In this document: in pieces, positions 16,346 through 24,316 of the stretch | Numbering within the stretch: position 1 is the stretch's first letter | Layout: each line of letters starts with the position of its first letter | Source of the DNA: Geobacillus proteiniphilus | GTDB taxonomy: Bacteria; Bacillota; Bacilli; Bacillales; Anoxybacillaceae | NCBI RefSeq assembly: GCF_001908025.1 | Contig: NZ_MQMG01000038.1 | Span: forward strand, 1-38,713 | DNA length: 38,713 nt | Direction of reading: 5' to 3' | Program-made: the position numbers and the translations under genes | The notes under the pieces: generated by a model | The model's database searches: none | Told to the model about the DNA's origin: nothing | What the model saw: only the letters and a program-made list of their open reading frames with translations

Positions 16346-16764
16346 TACAATACCTCCCTGTTATGATTGATTTCCTGCATGAGGTCATGCTGCTCTGCAT
16401 CGCTCAACATGACGATAAAGTCAAGATCGAGGAAAAAGTGGAGAATATCGTCAACAATTTCGAATCTCCGCTCTACAATGTTTACCTTCATCCCGTCAAA
16501 AGCAATGCTTCGGAACAAGTCGTTCAACGAATCAGCCATTTCAACGTTTTTGGCGTTCGTTTCTTCCTCGGATAAATACTGAATATCGATGGTGATTTCT
16601 CTTTGTTGCATTGACTTGTTCAGCTCAATCACATCGCCAGGCAAAATGGTAATAAAAAAACAAGGCTTTTTTAGGCCTTGTTCCACTTTTTCGCCGTATA
16701 TTTTATGGTCCGGAAAGGCTGTTTTGAGCTTGCCGATCACCGCATTTCGAATAGCTGTCATCAT
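16345..16764 (-). CDS. tail terminator family protein
   Basis: About 139 residues (two adjacent ATGs). AVIGKLKTAFPDHKIYGEKV and FFITILPGDVIELNKSMQQR, with IDIQYL, fit the Firmicutes tail-terminator family, which caps the tail and joins it to the head connector. It overlaps the sheath start by one base and the gp10-like gene by four. A terminator-like hairpin lies inside this gene (16651-16681). Confidence 0.82.
   Translation of the reverse strand: MMTAIRNAVIGKLKTAFPDHKIYGEKVEQGLKKPCFFITILPGDVIELNKSMQQREITIDIQYLSEEETNAKNVEMADSLNDLFRSIAFDGMKVNIVERRFEIVDDILHFFLDLDFIVMLSDAEQHDLMQEINHNREVL
16651..16681 (-). terminator. terminator-like hairpin inside the tail-terminator gene
   Basis: Minus strand: a perfect 7-bp stem ACAAGGC / GCCTTGT (16660-16666 with 16675-16681), an 8-base loop and then seven T residues. 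It is formed by codons for GLKKPCFFI. It meets the form of an intrinsic terminator but lies in mid-gene. Translating ribosomes should prevent its folding, so any activity would depend on translation. Confidence 0.5.
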
Positions 16765-17156
16765 AATGAATTCAGCACCTTGTCAAAATGTTTTTTCAAC
16801 CGGCGCGGGATTTGGCGTTTGATACGCTTTATCGATACTGTCAACATATAAAATCCCGGAGCGTGCCCAACTGTTTTTTTATTAATCACTACTTTATGGC
16901 CGTATTCCACAAAACGGGCATAGAATTCCTTATTGTAGACGACCATAACCAAATTATCGCCTTCCCGTTTCAACTCGCCAATTTCCCAACCGCTCCGCAG
17001 CCTCCCCTCGTCTTTCGGCGTCCTTACTTTCACTAGACGCAACAATCCTTTAGCCACGTCCAGTAAATAGTTTTCTAGCTCCTCAGGGAGATTTTCCTTG
17101 AGGAAAATAAACTGCTCTTCGTATTTTTTGAAATTGTTTATTTTGAGCTGGAACAT
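16761..17156 (-). CDS. xkdI: HK97 gp10-like / XkdI neck protein
   Basis: 131 residues. VRTPKDEGRLRSGWEIGELK, the 'EFYARFVEYGHKVV' segment and the basic C-terminus RRLKKHFDKVLNSL are typical of the HK97_gp10-like family (tail component/neck). It sits between the head-closure and tail-terminator genes with short overlaps. Confidence 0.88.
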   Translation of the reverse strand: MFQLKINNFKKYEEQFIFLKENLPEELENYLLDVAKGLLRLVKVRTPKDEGRLRSGWEIGELKREGDNLVMVVYNKEFYARFVEYGHKVVINKKTVGHAPGFYMLTVSIKRIKRQIPRRLKKHFDKVLNSL

Positions 17157-17764
17157 TACGCTTCACCTTCCATTTCTATGATCACCTCTTGGAAGGTATG
17201 GTATTTAAAGCACTCCTTAACCGTAAATCGAAGCGTTTCTCCTCTATGAGCGACCTCAAGTTTGTCGCCGATTTTAATATTTCGGTGCGTTTCTATATGA
17301 ATTTTATAGAACAAGCGAATATTGTGTGTTGTATCGGTTTGCAATGCGTCACCGGAGTCGATTTTCACTAATTCACATGGGATTTGTTCCATCACAACAA
17401 CGGGCTGATGGACCGTTTCTCCGCTCGCCAACTCCATTTCTTGCAACCGTGACACTGTACAGCGATCATTGAGGCTATGAACGTAGCCGAGTGTGCAATC
17501 CAGTATAAAATAGCCCGGTTCACCCTCATCCACGGCCATAATGTCGTACCATTTCCCCTGGCAAAGAGCTTTCATTAACGGCTTTACCGCCTTATTCGCC
17601 CGAATAATGATCTGATACGATTTTTCAGGCTGTTGGTCAGTGAATTTATTCTTTTTGAATTTCACTTGACCCCAGAGCTTACAGCGCTCGACAAGTTGCT
17701 CTTCGCCATTATCAAAAATAACCTCATAAAATGTTAGGCGATCCTTCAGTTGTCCGGGGTTCAT
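17156..17764 (-). CDS. head closure / head-tail joining protein
   Basis: 202 residues. The start MNPGQLKDRLTFYEVIFDNG is typical of Phage_H_T_join head closure proteins. The C-terminal half with YKIHIETHRNIKIGDKLEVA and LRFTVKECF is an added beta domain that resembles a second joining domain, so the protein is about twice the simple family length. It overlaps the small upstream gene by four bases. Confidence 0.82.
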   Translation of the reverse strand: MNPGQLKDRLTFYEVIFDNGEEQLVERCKLWGQVKFKKNKFTDQQPEKSYQIIIRANKAVKPLMKALCQGKWYDIMAVDEGEPGYFILDCTLGYVHSLNDRCTVSRLQEMELASGETVHQPVVVMEQIPCELVKIDSGDALQTDTTHNIRLFYKIHIETHRNIKIGDKLEVAHRGETLRFTVKECFKYHTFQEVIIEMEGEA

Positions 17765-17898
17765 GTCCCCTCACCTTTATATTTCACCATCAAATTCCCC
17801 GCATCCGACACCGTCACCTCGTATTTATGCCCCGATGGGGACACCAAAACAAGGCTTTTCAGTTCCTTTTCAGCACGCTTTTCGGTCTTCTCGCTCAT
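17761..17898 (-). CDS. small head-region protein (45 aa)
   Basis: A 45-residue ORF: MSEKTEKRAEKELKSLVLVS then PSGHKYEVTVSDAGNLMVKY and KGEGT. AAAGGGG precedes the ATG. Its stop overlaps the next start (ATGA). Position between the connector and head-closure genes and tight coupling support a real gene. Such small proteins occur at this place in Geobacillus-type prophages; role unknown. Confidence 0.6.
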   Translation of the reverse strand: MSEKTEKRAEKELKSLVLVSPSGHKYEVTVSDAGNLMVKYKGEGT

Positions 17899-17913
17899 GG
17901 ATGCTTCCCCTTT

Positions 17914-18195
17914 CTATGTCGTGCTATCGTAGCAATGAGTCAGCTGGGCGACGATACTTTCGACCGTATGCCGCACTTTCTCGCTCGTCTTGCCGATCAT
18001 GTCACGATTTTCGTACCAATCGGCGACTAGAACGTAGCAGAGCAGCTTGGCCAACTCATTCGTACTGTCAAATGTATTTCCTGTCGCATTAACCAAGTAC
18101 TTTTCCGCTGCACTAATCAGCGTATTAATTAAACTATCCTCGTCATTATGGTCAACGCGCAGCCATTGCTTCGCTTCATCAAGCGTAATAATCAA
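17914..18195 (-). CDS. head-tail connector, HK97 gp6-like
   Basis: About 93 residues: LDEAKQWLRVDHNDEDSLIN then TLISAAEKYLVNATG, the family signature. I take the TTG at 18195 as start because GGGGGTG precedes it; the longer reading begins at TTG 18210 inside that site. It forms the ring below the portal. It is separated from the capsid gene by a terminator-like hairpin. Confidence 0.85.
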   Translation of the reverse strand: MIITLDEAKQWLRVDHNDEDSLINTLISAAEKYLVNATGNTFDSTNELAKLLCYVLVADWYENRDMIGKTSEKVRHTVESIVAQLTHCYDSTT

Positions 18196-18214
18196 AACAA
18201 TCACCCCCAATAAA

Positions 18215-18237
18215 AGGGGACGGGGATAACCCCCGTC
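18215..18237 (-). terminator. hairpin terminator after the major capsid gene
   Basis: Minus strand: a perfect GACGGGG / CCCCGTC stem (18219-18225 with 18231-18237), loop of five, then CCCCTTTTATT. It lies directly at the capsid stop codon and probably acts as a partial terminator or mRNA stabiliser. Confidence 0.65.
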
Positions 18238-18238
18238 A

Positions 18239-19435
18239 TTAGCTCAGTGTCAATTGGCCATATACAGCCGCGCCGGTATCCCAGAATTTAATATCATCGC
18301 GCATAATCGTACGTAAATCCGTCGTATCACGTTTAAATGCATCGCCGCCTTCTTTCGTTGCCGCCAACTCAAAGAATCGCCGCGAGAACAACACGATAAG
18401 CTCTTCAAGATTCCCAATGAAAATGGGAGCCTTGTTCGTCGTTCCGGTGATCGACGGCAAATAGCGATTGGAACATACGACGACCGGACGGCCAAACAAC
18501 AGCTTCCGTCCTGGCTGTGTAATGTCATCCTGAAGCAAGAAACGACCGTTCGTATCCTGCTGGCTATCGAGCCAGTTATATCCGTCTTGGTTTGTTAAAA
18601 CAATCGAGCTCAAGCTAATAGCCGGATCCAAGTCAACGTTAAATACTTTTTTCACCACTTTAAGATCAGCTAAATCTTTCGGAGTCATAGTCAGCAGAAG
18701 ATCCGTAATCAACTTATTGCGTGTAACCACAGCCTTTTTACCAATCCAGCGCGTGATGTAATTAATAATATTCTGATCGCTGTCAGCCAAAAGCTCGTTA
18801 GTAATAGGCAAAATGCCGCCACGTTTTTTCACAGAGTACGAGACAGCCACGAATTTGGGATTATCCGTTTCCGGAAGCACGCCGTATTCATCAATCAACG
18901 CAAACGGTGTCATCGTTTCGTCTTTCTCCAGCACACGCGAGCCCGATAAGGTGGTCACTTCCTCGACGCGCACATATTGAGACAGATCGTTTTGCGCTCT
19001 CATGATCTCGTTAATGCGCGTCTGAATGTCCTTTGGAACGATTAAAGACGAATCCCCATCCGTGATAGCCGGGTTAGTCCCACCTTCGTTCATGACAGCG
19101 CGCTTCTCGTATTCTGCAATAATGCTTCGCTCATCCGAAGAAACCGGGCGCCGGCGAATCGCCTTCATGAAGATTTGTCGATACTCCTGTTCCAATTCGG
19201 CATCTTCCTTCGTGACAGCGCGTGTTTCATTGCTGGCTGAATACGCACCGCCCAGGCCCAATCCGCCACGCTCCTCTTCCTCTAATTGCCGCTGTACTTC
19301 AATTTTCTTTTGCAGCGCTCGTACTTCTTCCATACGTTTTTCGGCTTCATCGACTTTATCCTCTGCTAAGAGAGTGCGGACTTCCGCTTTCATCTGCTCC
19401 AGTTTTTGCAACATCTCACGCAGTTCTTTACCCAT
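18239..19435 (-). CDS. major capsid protein, HK97 fold
   Basis: 398 residues. The first hundred or so are a charged coiled coil (LREMLQKLEQMKAEVRTLLA ... EEVRALQKKIEVQRQLEEEE), the delta/scaffold domain removed by the protease. The shell domain follows, with INEIMRAQNDLSQYVRVEEV, PITNELLADSDQNIINYITR and the conserved IFIGNLEELIVLFSRRFFEL. It forms the icosahedral shell. It is flanked on both sides by terminator-like hairpins, which suits the most abundant late product. Confidence 0.95.
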   Translation of the reverse strand: MGKELREMLQKLEQMKAEVRTLLAEDKVDEAEKRMEEVRALQKKIEVQRQLEEEERGGLGLGGAYSASNETRAVTKEDAELEQEYRQIFMKAIRRRPVSSDERSIIAEYEKRAVMNEGGTNPAITDGDSSLIVPKDIQTRINEIMRAQNDLSQYVRVEEVTTLSGSRVLEKDETMTPFALIDEYGVLPETDNPKFVAVSYSVKKRGGILPITNELLADSDQNIINYITRWIGKKAVVTRNKLITDLLLTMTPKDLADLKVVKKVFNVDLDPAISLSSIVLTNQDGYNWLDSQQDTNGRFLLQDDITQPGRKLLFGRPVVVCSNRYLPSITGTTNKAPIFIGNLEELIVLFSRRFFELAATKEGGDAFKRDTTDLRTIMRDDIKFWDTGAAVYGQLTLS

Positions 19436-19460
19436 ACTTTTTCAACCTCCTATAGTCAAA

Positions 19461-19488
19461 ATAAAAAGAGCCGATTTATATCAGCTCT
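19461..19488 (-). terminator. intrinsic terminator between protease and capsid genes
   Basis: Minus strand: AGAGCTGAT / ATCGGCTCT (one mismatch, 4-base loop; hairpin 19467-19488) followed by TTTTTAT. It overlaps the protease stop codon and would reduce read-through from the upstream genes. The capsid gene therefore probably has its own promoter or depends on partial read-through. Confidence 0.8.
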
Positions 19489-20096
19489 AACTCGATGGCT
19501 AGTTTTCGTTTTTTGTATTCATTCGAAGCACGTTTTTGCTGCTCCCGGTACTCGTCGAGCGATCGAACAGATACTTCATTGGCCGGATAAGCCGGGAAAG
19601 CCACCGGGGAAATTTCATACAGTTCCGCATCCAAAATGGACCGCTTATAAATCTTCTTCCCGTCGCGATCGACTTGCGACCATTTGTCTTTTGTGACCCG
19701 CATGCCAAACGATACACCATCGACATCTCCCCGCTTGATCATCTCCCAGGCATCGTTGCCGGCTGTGGTGTTCGGCAAGTCCAACTCGAAGCGCAACTCT
19801 TTTTCCGTACTCTCCAGGCGCAACGTCCCACTTTTCGTGCTTCCAAGCACTTTAGACGTGTCATGCGACCAGAGACCGACGACACCGCGTGTTTTTAGGC
19901 TTTCATCAAACGCGCCGGCCGCGATTTCCTCAACGAATGTGTCGCCCCACCAGTCCCGCATCTCCGCGCTTTCCGTGTTGTACTTGATCGATCCGGAGAT
20001 GGTGCGCCTTTCTTCTTCTCCGCTTGACTGACGGACTTCAATTTTCACTGGCAGCGCCCGGATTTCCTTTGTTTCCTTCGTCGCCTGATTGCCCAC
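19476..20096 (-). CDS. prohead protease, HK97 family
   Basis: About 206 residues. The catalytic His lies in VVGLWSHDTSKVLGSTKSGT and the Ser in GDVDGVSFGMRV, as in S78-family prohead proteases. It cleaves the capsid delta domain and itself. I take the GTG at 20096, eight bases after GGAGG. The first 59 bases overlap the end of the portal gene in another frame. Confidence 0.92.
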   Translation of the reverse strand: MGNQATKETKEIRALPVKIEVRQSSGEEERRTISGSIKYNTESAEMRDWWGDTFVEEIAAGAFDESLKTRGVVGLWSHDTSKVLGSTKSGTLRLESTEKELRFELDLPNTTAGNDAWEMIKRGDVDGVSFGMRVTKDKWSQVDRDGKKIYKRSILDAELYEISPVAFPAYPANEVSVRSLDEYREQQKRASNEYKKRKLAIELELI

Positions 20097-21336
20097 TGTC
20101 ACCACCTCCTTTCATGTATTGCTGACCTACCATTGTTAGCGGGATGTAATTCCCATTGACAATGAGCTGATTGCCTCCAGGTCGAGGTGGCAAATCTTCC
20201 TTAGCCCTTGCTTCGTCCGGTTCAAGAAACCCATTCTGTATGCCGATCGCATAGGCTTCATATCTCGTTTTAATGTCAGCGCGCAAAATACTATCGACAT
20301 TAAACTTCACATAATAGCCAGCATCTAATTCGCTGTCGAGGAATAACTTGTACGTCATTTCCTGCTCGTACATCGTTAGAATTGGGAGCAGTGTATCTAC
20401 GTAGAATTGTCGTTGTTGCTCCGCCACGTTTGTGTGGGTCGCCCGGCTTAAATCGTTGAGTTGGTGCATTTTGATACCAAAAGCCGTTGCAATTTGCCTG
20501 ATTGTTAGCTCCGTATTTTCAAGAAACTGCGCATCGGACATCGTCAAACTGATCGGCTTAAATTCATATCCAATCGGCATGAGCGCGATGCGGTGACTGT
20601 TTTTCAGTCCCGATGACATTTCCTCAAACTTTTCCCGGAATTTCTTTTGTGCCTCCGGGTTCAAATCGCCGACATACTGGACAATTCCCTTTACTTGCAA
20701 CCCTTGCTTGTAAAAATTATTGATAAACCTGCCGGCCGCCGCCGCATTTTCCACCGTCGCTCGCAAATAATCAAGAGGAGGAACGCCGACAATACCGTCG
20801 AGCGTGACGCCACTTTTAAAGTGCAATAGCTCATTAGGCATGAGCTTCCGCCGCTCGGTTCCGACATCGACTTCATACCAGATGTGATTTTTGCTGCTGA
20901 AAAGGCCGATATCGTCGATCCAAATACGCACTTTACCTGCGTCGATCGGCCAAAGCCCCACAATCCGACCCTTTTCATCTGTCTCGATGTTGACGTACGC
21001 ATTTCCATATATGTTCCGTTGTGTCTCATTGCATTTGGCGAAGTCAGACGCTGACATATACGGGTTGGGACGAAGCTTTAGCAACTTATATAAATAGTGC
21101 TTCACTGCCTTATTGACGCCGTTTTCGTCTTCACGATACGTCTTCAATGGGAGCTTGGACAGCGATTCCGCTAAAATCTTGATACAAGCGTAAACGGTTG
21201 CCTCTTTCAGCGCGTTTTTTCCGTAAACATTGACCTCACTAGGAGAAATGCCGAGAAAATCTAAAAGCGCTGGATCATTTAGGCTGTATTCCGTGTAATC
21301 GGTACTTCTTCGCTCCAAAGCACGCCGGAAAAACAT
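20038..21336 (-). CDS. portal protein, HK97 family
   Basis: 432 residues, normal for the family. It has ATVYACIKILAESLSKLPLK, the PNPYMSASDF motif, YGNAYVNIETDEKGRIVGLW, and the signature FGIKMHQLNDLSRATHTNVA. The C-terminus ends in a glycine/serine-rich tail. It forms the dodecameric DNA gate at one capsid vertex. GGGAGG precedes the ATG. Confidence 0.95.
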   Translation of the reverse strand: MFFRRALERRSTDYTEYSLNDPALLDFLGISPSEVNVYGKNALKEATVYACIKILAESLSKLPLKTYREDENGVNKAVKHYLYKLLKLRPNPYMSASDFAKCNETQRNIYGNAYVNIETDEKGRIVGLWPIDAGKVRIWIDDIGLFSSKNHIWYEVDVGTERRKLMPNELLHFKSGVTLDGIVGVPPLDYLRATVENAAAAGRFINNFYKQGLQVKGIVQYVGDLNPEAQKKFREKFEEMSSGLKNSHRIALMPIGYEFKPISLTMSDAQFLENTELTIRQIATAFGIKMHQLNDLSRATHTNVAEQQRQFYVDTLLPILTMYEQEMTYKLFLDSELDAGYYVKFNVDSILRADIKTRYEAYAIGIQNGFLEPDEARAKEDLPPRPGGNQLIVNGNYIPLTMVGQQYMKGGGDSGQSGDEGNKGNPGAASEN

Positions 21337-21352
21337 TCAGTTTTCACCTCCC

Positions 21353-21538
21353 TCACGGCGGATAACGCTTCGGTGGATGCAGCGCCGTAAAAATACCGAT
21401 AGCTAAACAAGAAAAACCAAGCATATACAGCCCTGCCGTCACGCTTAACCGGAACGTCGCAACGTTAATAAGTGTCAGTCCGATGAAAATAAAAAAATCT
21501 TCCGCGTAATCACGAAAGATTTTCTGTAATTTTTTCAC
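21353..21538 (-). CDS. small membrane protein, DUF1056-like
   Basis: 61 residues with two hydrophobic segments (FFIFIGLTLINVATFRL and AGLYMLGFSCLAIGIF). Tiny two-helix proteins of the DUF1056 family sit between terminase and portal genes in many Firmicutes phages, as here. Function unknown. Confidence 0.75.
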   Translation of the reverse strand: MKKLQKIFRDYAEDFFIFIGLTLINVATFRLSVTAGLYMLGFSCLAIGIFTALHPPKRYPP

Positions 21539-21542
21539 TTTA

Positions 21543-23270
21543 TCAACCCCACAGTCTGTCTAAAAAGTCATCGGTCGCAAATTCCGATACATCAACCGAC
21601 TCGGCATTCGCAAACATCGCCCGGGCATGAGCGTTAATCAATGCTGCTAGTGGGTCGATCCGGTCCGTGCTCTTCGATTTATCGAGCATAATGTTCTCCT
21701 GGGCGTCTTTTCGTGTCACCGCGTTACCGACTGCCCATGTTAAAACAGGGTTTTGATTGTGAATGATCTTCTTTTCAAGCACTTTTGTCCGGAAATTTTT
21801 CGTTGGCTCTGTCAAATAGCGAATCCCCTGCGGAATTTCTACTGTTGTGAAGCCGTCCGCCTCAAGCTCTTGCATTAAATGCCGCGCATTGTACTTATCG
21901 TAGCAAATTTCCTTCACCAAAACCCCGTATGTCGGCTCAATTGACTTGATATATTCGCGCACAAACGCATAATCGACGACCGCTCCCGGCGTGGCTGTGA
22001 TCCATCCTTGTCGAACCCATTGATCGAACGGCATTTTATCGGTTTTAACCCGCTCATCGAGCTTTTCTTCCGGTATGAACGAGTGGGATAAGACGATAAA
22101 TTTGCCGTCATCTAACGGAATTTCGATGGAAACACTCGTTAAGTCAGTCGTGGCCGACAAGTCCACGCCTACATACGCATCCAATCCGCTGATATCCGGC
22201 AGGTTTTCGGCGCCGCAGGCCGCCCAGCGTTCGGCCGAGATATAGGCTTGCTCCCGCTTATTGATCCAGACATTCATGTTTTTCGTTAAAAAATCATCCA
22301 TTTTGTCCGGTTTTTCGAGCGCTTCTTTGAGCTTGGCGCGAATATTTTCCACCCCTTCCGGATAGGAAGCCGCAATCGGGTTCGCTTTCAGCCATGCTTT
22401 TTCGTCCTTAATGTCATCAATCAGGTTTCCGTCCTCGTCTTTATCCAGTTCGTTGACCATTGCAAAGTATTGATCGTTCTCTACTGGGCTGTTTGGGTCT
22501 AACAGCTTTGAAACGTATTGATACTCGCTTCGATAACACGGATTGTTTAAGTTGGCGCCGGCCGTCGTAATAATCATCAGCAACGGTTGCGCCCTGGCAA
22601 TCATGCCGGAATCAAGAATGTTGTAAATCTCATCTGTTTCATGGGCATGATACTCGTCAATAATGCCACATTGCGGATTTAAACCATCACCGGTCTTCCG
22701 ATCCTCTTTGGAAAGAGGACGGATAATGGATCGGCTTTTCGGGTGATGGATGGCCCCATACTTCACTTCATATTTCCCTTTTAGTTCCGGGCAGCCGGCC
22801 AGCATGGCTTCGGTTTCCTTCCAGACAATTCTCGCTTGTTCCGTTTTCGTTGCACCGATGTACACCTCTGACATGCTTTCTCCGAACGCCATCGCCTCAT
22901 AGGATGCTACACAAGCCAGGCTTTGCGACTTGGCGTTTTTCCTTCCTACCTGCCAATACCCTTTCTTAAAACGCCGGTAATCCGTATCCTTGTGCACCCA
23001 GCCATAAATATTGCCGAACACAAACACCTGAATTTCATGTGGTCGAATATGCTGTCCCTTGAGTACGCCTTTTGTATGCTTAAAGAGCGTCATCCACTTG
23101 AGGAAGCGCATCGCTTTCGTTTCGTCAAAGATATAGGGAAAGGCATCGGTTCCCTCACGTTCAATATCCCGTAAAAAACGCAGGCACGCCCATTTATGTT
23201 TCTGGCATGCGATCACACGGCCGTCGATGACATCGTGGGAATAGTCAATGAGCCATTGCTTTAGGCTCAT
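21543..23270 (-). CDS. terL: terminase large subunit
   Basis: 575 residues. The ATPase has an atypical Walker A GRKNAKS (109-115) and Walker B CGIIDEYH (Asp205, Glu206). The C-terminal RNase H-like nuclease begins near YVGVDLSATTDLTSVSIEIP with its metal-binding Asp. It packages and cuts concatemeric DNA. It starts with ATGA overlap to the small subunit. HK97/P27-type terminases with an HNH neighbour usually package from cos sites. Confidence 0.95.
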   Translation of the reverse strand: MSLKQWLIDYSHDVIDGRVIACQKHKWACLRFLRDIEREGTDAFPYIFDETKAMRFLKWMTLFKHTKGVLKGQHIRPHEIQVFVFGNIYGWVHKDTDYRRFKKGYWQVGRKNAKSQSLACVASYEAMAFGESMSEVYIGATKTEQARIVWKETEAMLAGCPELKGKYEVKYGAIHHPKSRSIIRPLSKEDRKTGDGLNPQCGIIDEYHAHETDEIYNILDSGMIARAQPLLMIITTAGANLNNPCYRSEYQYVSKLLDPNSPVENDQYFAMVNELDKDEDGNLIDDIKDEKAWLKANPIAASYPEGVENIRAKLKEALEKPDKMDDFLTKNMNVWINKREQAYISAERWAACGAENLPDISGLDAYVGVDLSATTDLTSVSIEIPLDDGKFIVLSHSFIPEEKLDERVKTDKMPFDQWVRQGWITATPGAVVDYAFVREYIKSIEPTYGVLVKEICYDKYNARHLMQELEADGFTTVEIPQGIRYLTEPTKNFRTKVLEKKIIHNQNPVLTWAVGNAVTRKDAQENIMLDKSKSTDRIDPLAALINAHARAMFANAESVDVSEFATDDFLDRLWG

Positions 23271-23761
23271 ACATCACCAAACTCCTGTTCAAACGGCGTC
23301 GGCTGCTTTGGCTCCTCTTTTGGTAAGGCCAATTTTGCCCGAGAGCTTGGCGTCAAGCCAAATTCGACGGCCAGAGATTTCATTTGCTCGTGCAGTTGTT
23401 TTTTCTTCGTGAGTAGAGGATGAGGAACCTTATTCGTCTCCGCCGCTTTATTAGTGTATTCGACCATGAGCCCCTCTTCCTCGATGATCTGCGAACACTT
23501 AACGTAGTTAGCATAGGCGTCACAATACAAGGCAAGAGCATTCACATCGACGTTCGTGACCAACCCAATCTCTTTCAGCTCCTTCACGATCCGCTTGAAC
23601 TCCTTTTTGGCCACATCGTCGAGCCAGCTTGGGGGTCTCACCTTGTCATCATTCGGCCGGAGCTTTGCCTCGGCCTCCTTTCGGGCGTCGATTTCCTTTT
23701 TCGTCAAATGCTTTGTCCCCTGAATTAAAATCAAGTCAACCGGCTTCGCACGCCGGCCCAT
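23267..23761 (-). CDS. terS: terminase small subunit, P27 family
   Basis: About 164 residues: MGRRAKPVDLILIQGTKHLT, the PPSWLDDVAKKEF motif and ALALYCDAYANYVKCSQIIE are typical of P27 small subunits, which recognise the packaging site. I use the ATG at 23761, behind AAAGGTGG. It is translationally coupled to terL. Confidence 0.92.
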   Translation of the reverse strand: MGRRAKPVDLILIQGTKHLTKKEIDARKEAEAKLRPNDDKVRPPSWLDDVAKKEFKRIVKELKEIGLVTNVDVNALALYCDAYANYVKCSQIIEEEGLMVEYTNKAAETNKVPHPLLTKKKQLHEQMKSLAVEFGLTPSSRAKLALPKEEPKQPTPFEQEFGDV

Positions 23762-23812
23762 GTTCAACACCACCTTTCGCTTGGAATTTCCCTAAAAACT
23801 GTTAACCCCCTT

Positions 23813-24280
23813 TTACGCCAAAAAGGGAACTTTGTGCACGCTGAGGGGGGCGCGCGGTCCAGAGCCGCCCGGCGAAAAATTTTTACCCCGCCCCTCCCCA
23901 TATATCCTCTTGTCTTCAGCTGTTTTTCTGTTGTGGCACGGGTTGCAAAGCGACTGTAGGTTGCCTAACGATAGGCGTAATGACCAATCAACCCGCACCG
24001 GCACAATATGGTCCACCACGTCAGCCGGTGTGATGCGTTGCTTAGCAAGACAATGCTGGCAAAGATAGTGATCGCGGACCAACGCCGCACGTCGAACACG
24101 CTGCCATTCTTTGCTGTGATAGAAGTCGCGGGTGGTTTGATCGCGGAAATGTTCGTCGTAGTATCGATGGCGATGGGATTTGTCTTGCTGCTCTTTATGC
24201 TGGTGATCTTGGCAGTATCGACTTTGTGTGAGGTTTGGGCAGCCGGGAACAGCGCATGGTTTCTTTGGTCGGTTTGGCAT
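23813..24280 (-). CDS. HNH endonuclease
   Basis: About 155 residues. The HNH core has CQHC (zinc), VVDHIVPVRVDW (catalytic His) and SLCNPCHNRKT (zinc and catalytic His). An additional N-terminal zinc knuckle uses C9, C14, C23, H26. Encoded directly upstream of terS, it belongs to the packaging HNH proteins that cooperate with terminase in cos cleavage (HK97 gp74 type). GGAG lies eight bases before the ATG at 24280. The last third is Gly/Pro-rich and lies in the GC-rich candidate cos region. Confidence 0.92.
   Translation of the reverse strand: MPNRPKKPCAVPGCPNLTQSRYCQDHQHKEQQDKSHRHRYYDEHFRDQTTRDFYHSKEWQRVRRAALVRDHYLCQHCLAKQRITPADVVDHIVPVRVDWSLRLSLGNLQSLCNPCHNRKTAEDKRIYGEGRGKNFSPGGSGPRAPLSVHKVPFLA
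23840..23900. other. candidate cos / packaging-site region
   Basis: A GC-rich stretch with a run of Gs, CGCGCGG and the near-palindrome CGCCCGGCG, lying in the 3' end of the HNH gene about 80 bases from terS. Phages with HNH plus P27/HK97-type terminases commonly have cos near terS. No nick site can be assigned from sequence alone. Confidence 0.2.
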
Positions 24281-24292
24281 GAATATCACTCC

Positions 24293-24316
24293 AATAAAAA
24301 GGAGCCGTAAAGGCTC
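24293..24316 (-). terminator. intrinsic terminator after the HEPN-like gene
   Basis: Minus strand: GAGCC / GGCTC stem (24302-24306 with 24312-24316), 5-base loop, then CTTTTTATT. It insulates the HEPN-like cargo gene from the packaging genes. Confidence 0.8.

Noticed and set aside
18250-18528. 92-codon minus-strand frame within the capsid gene
   Set aside because: Out of frame with the major capsid gene, no family and no ribosome binding site.
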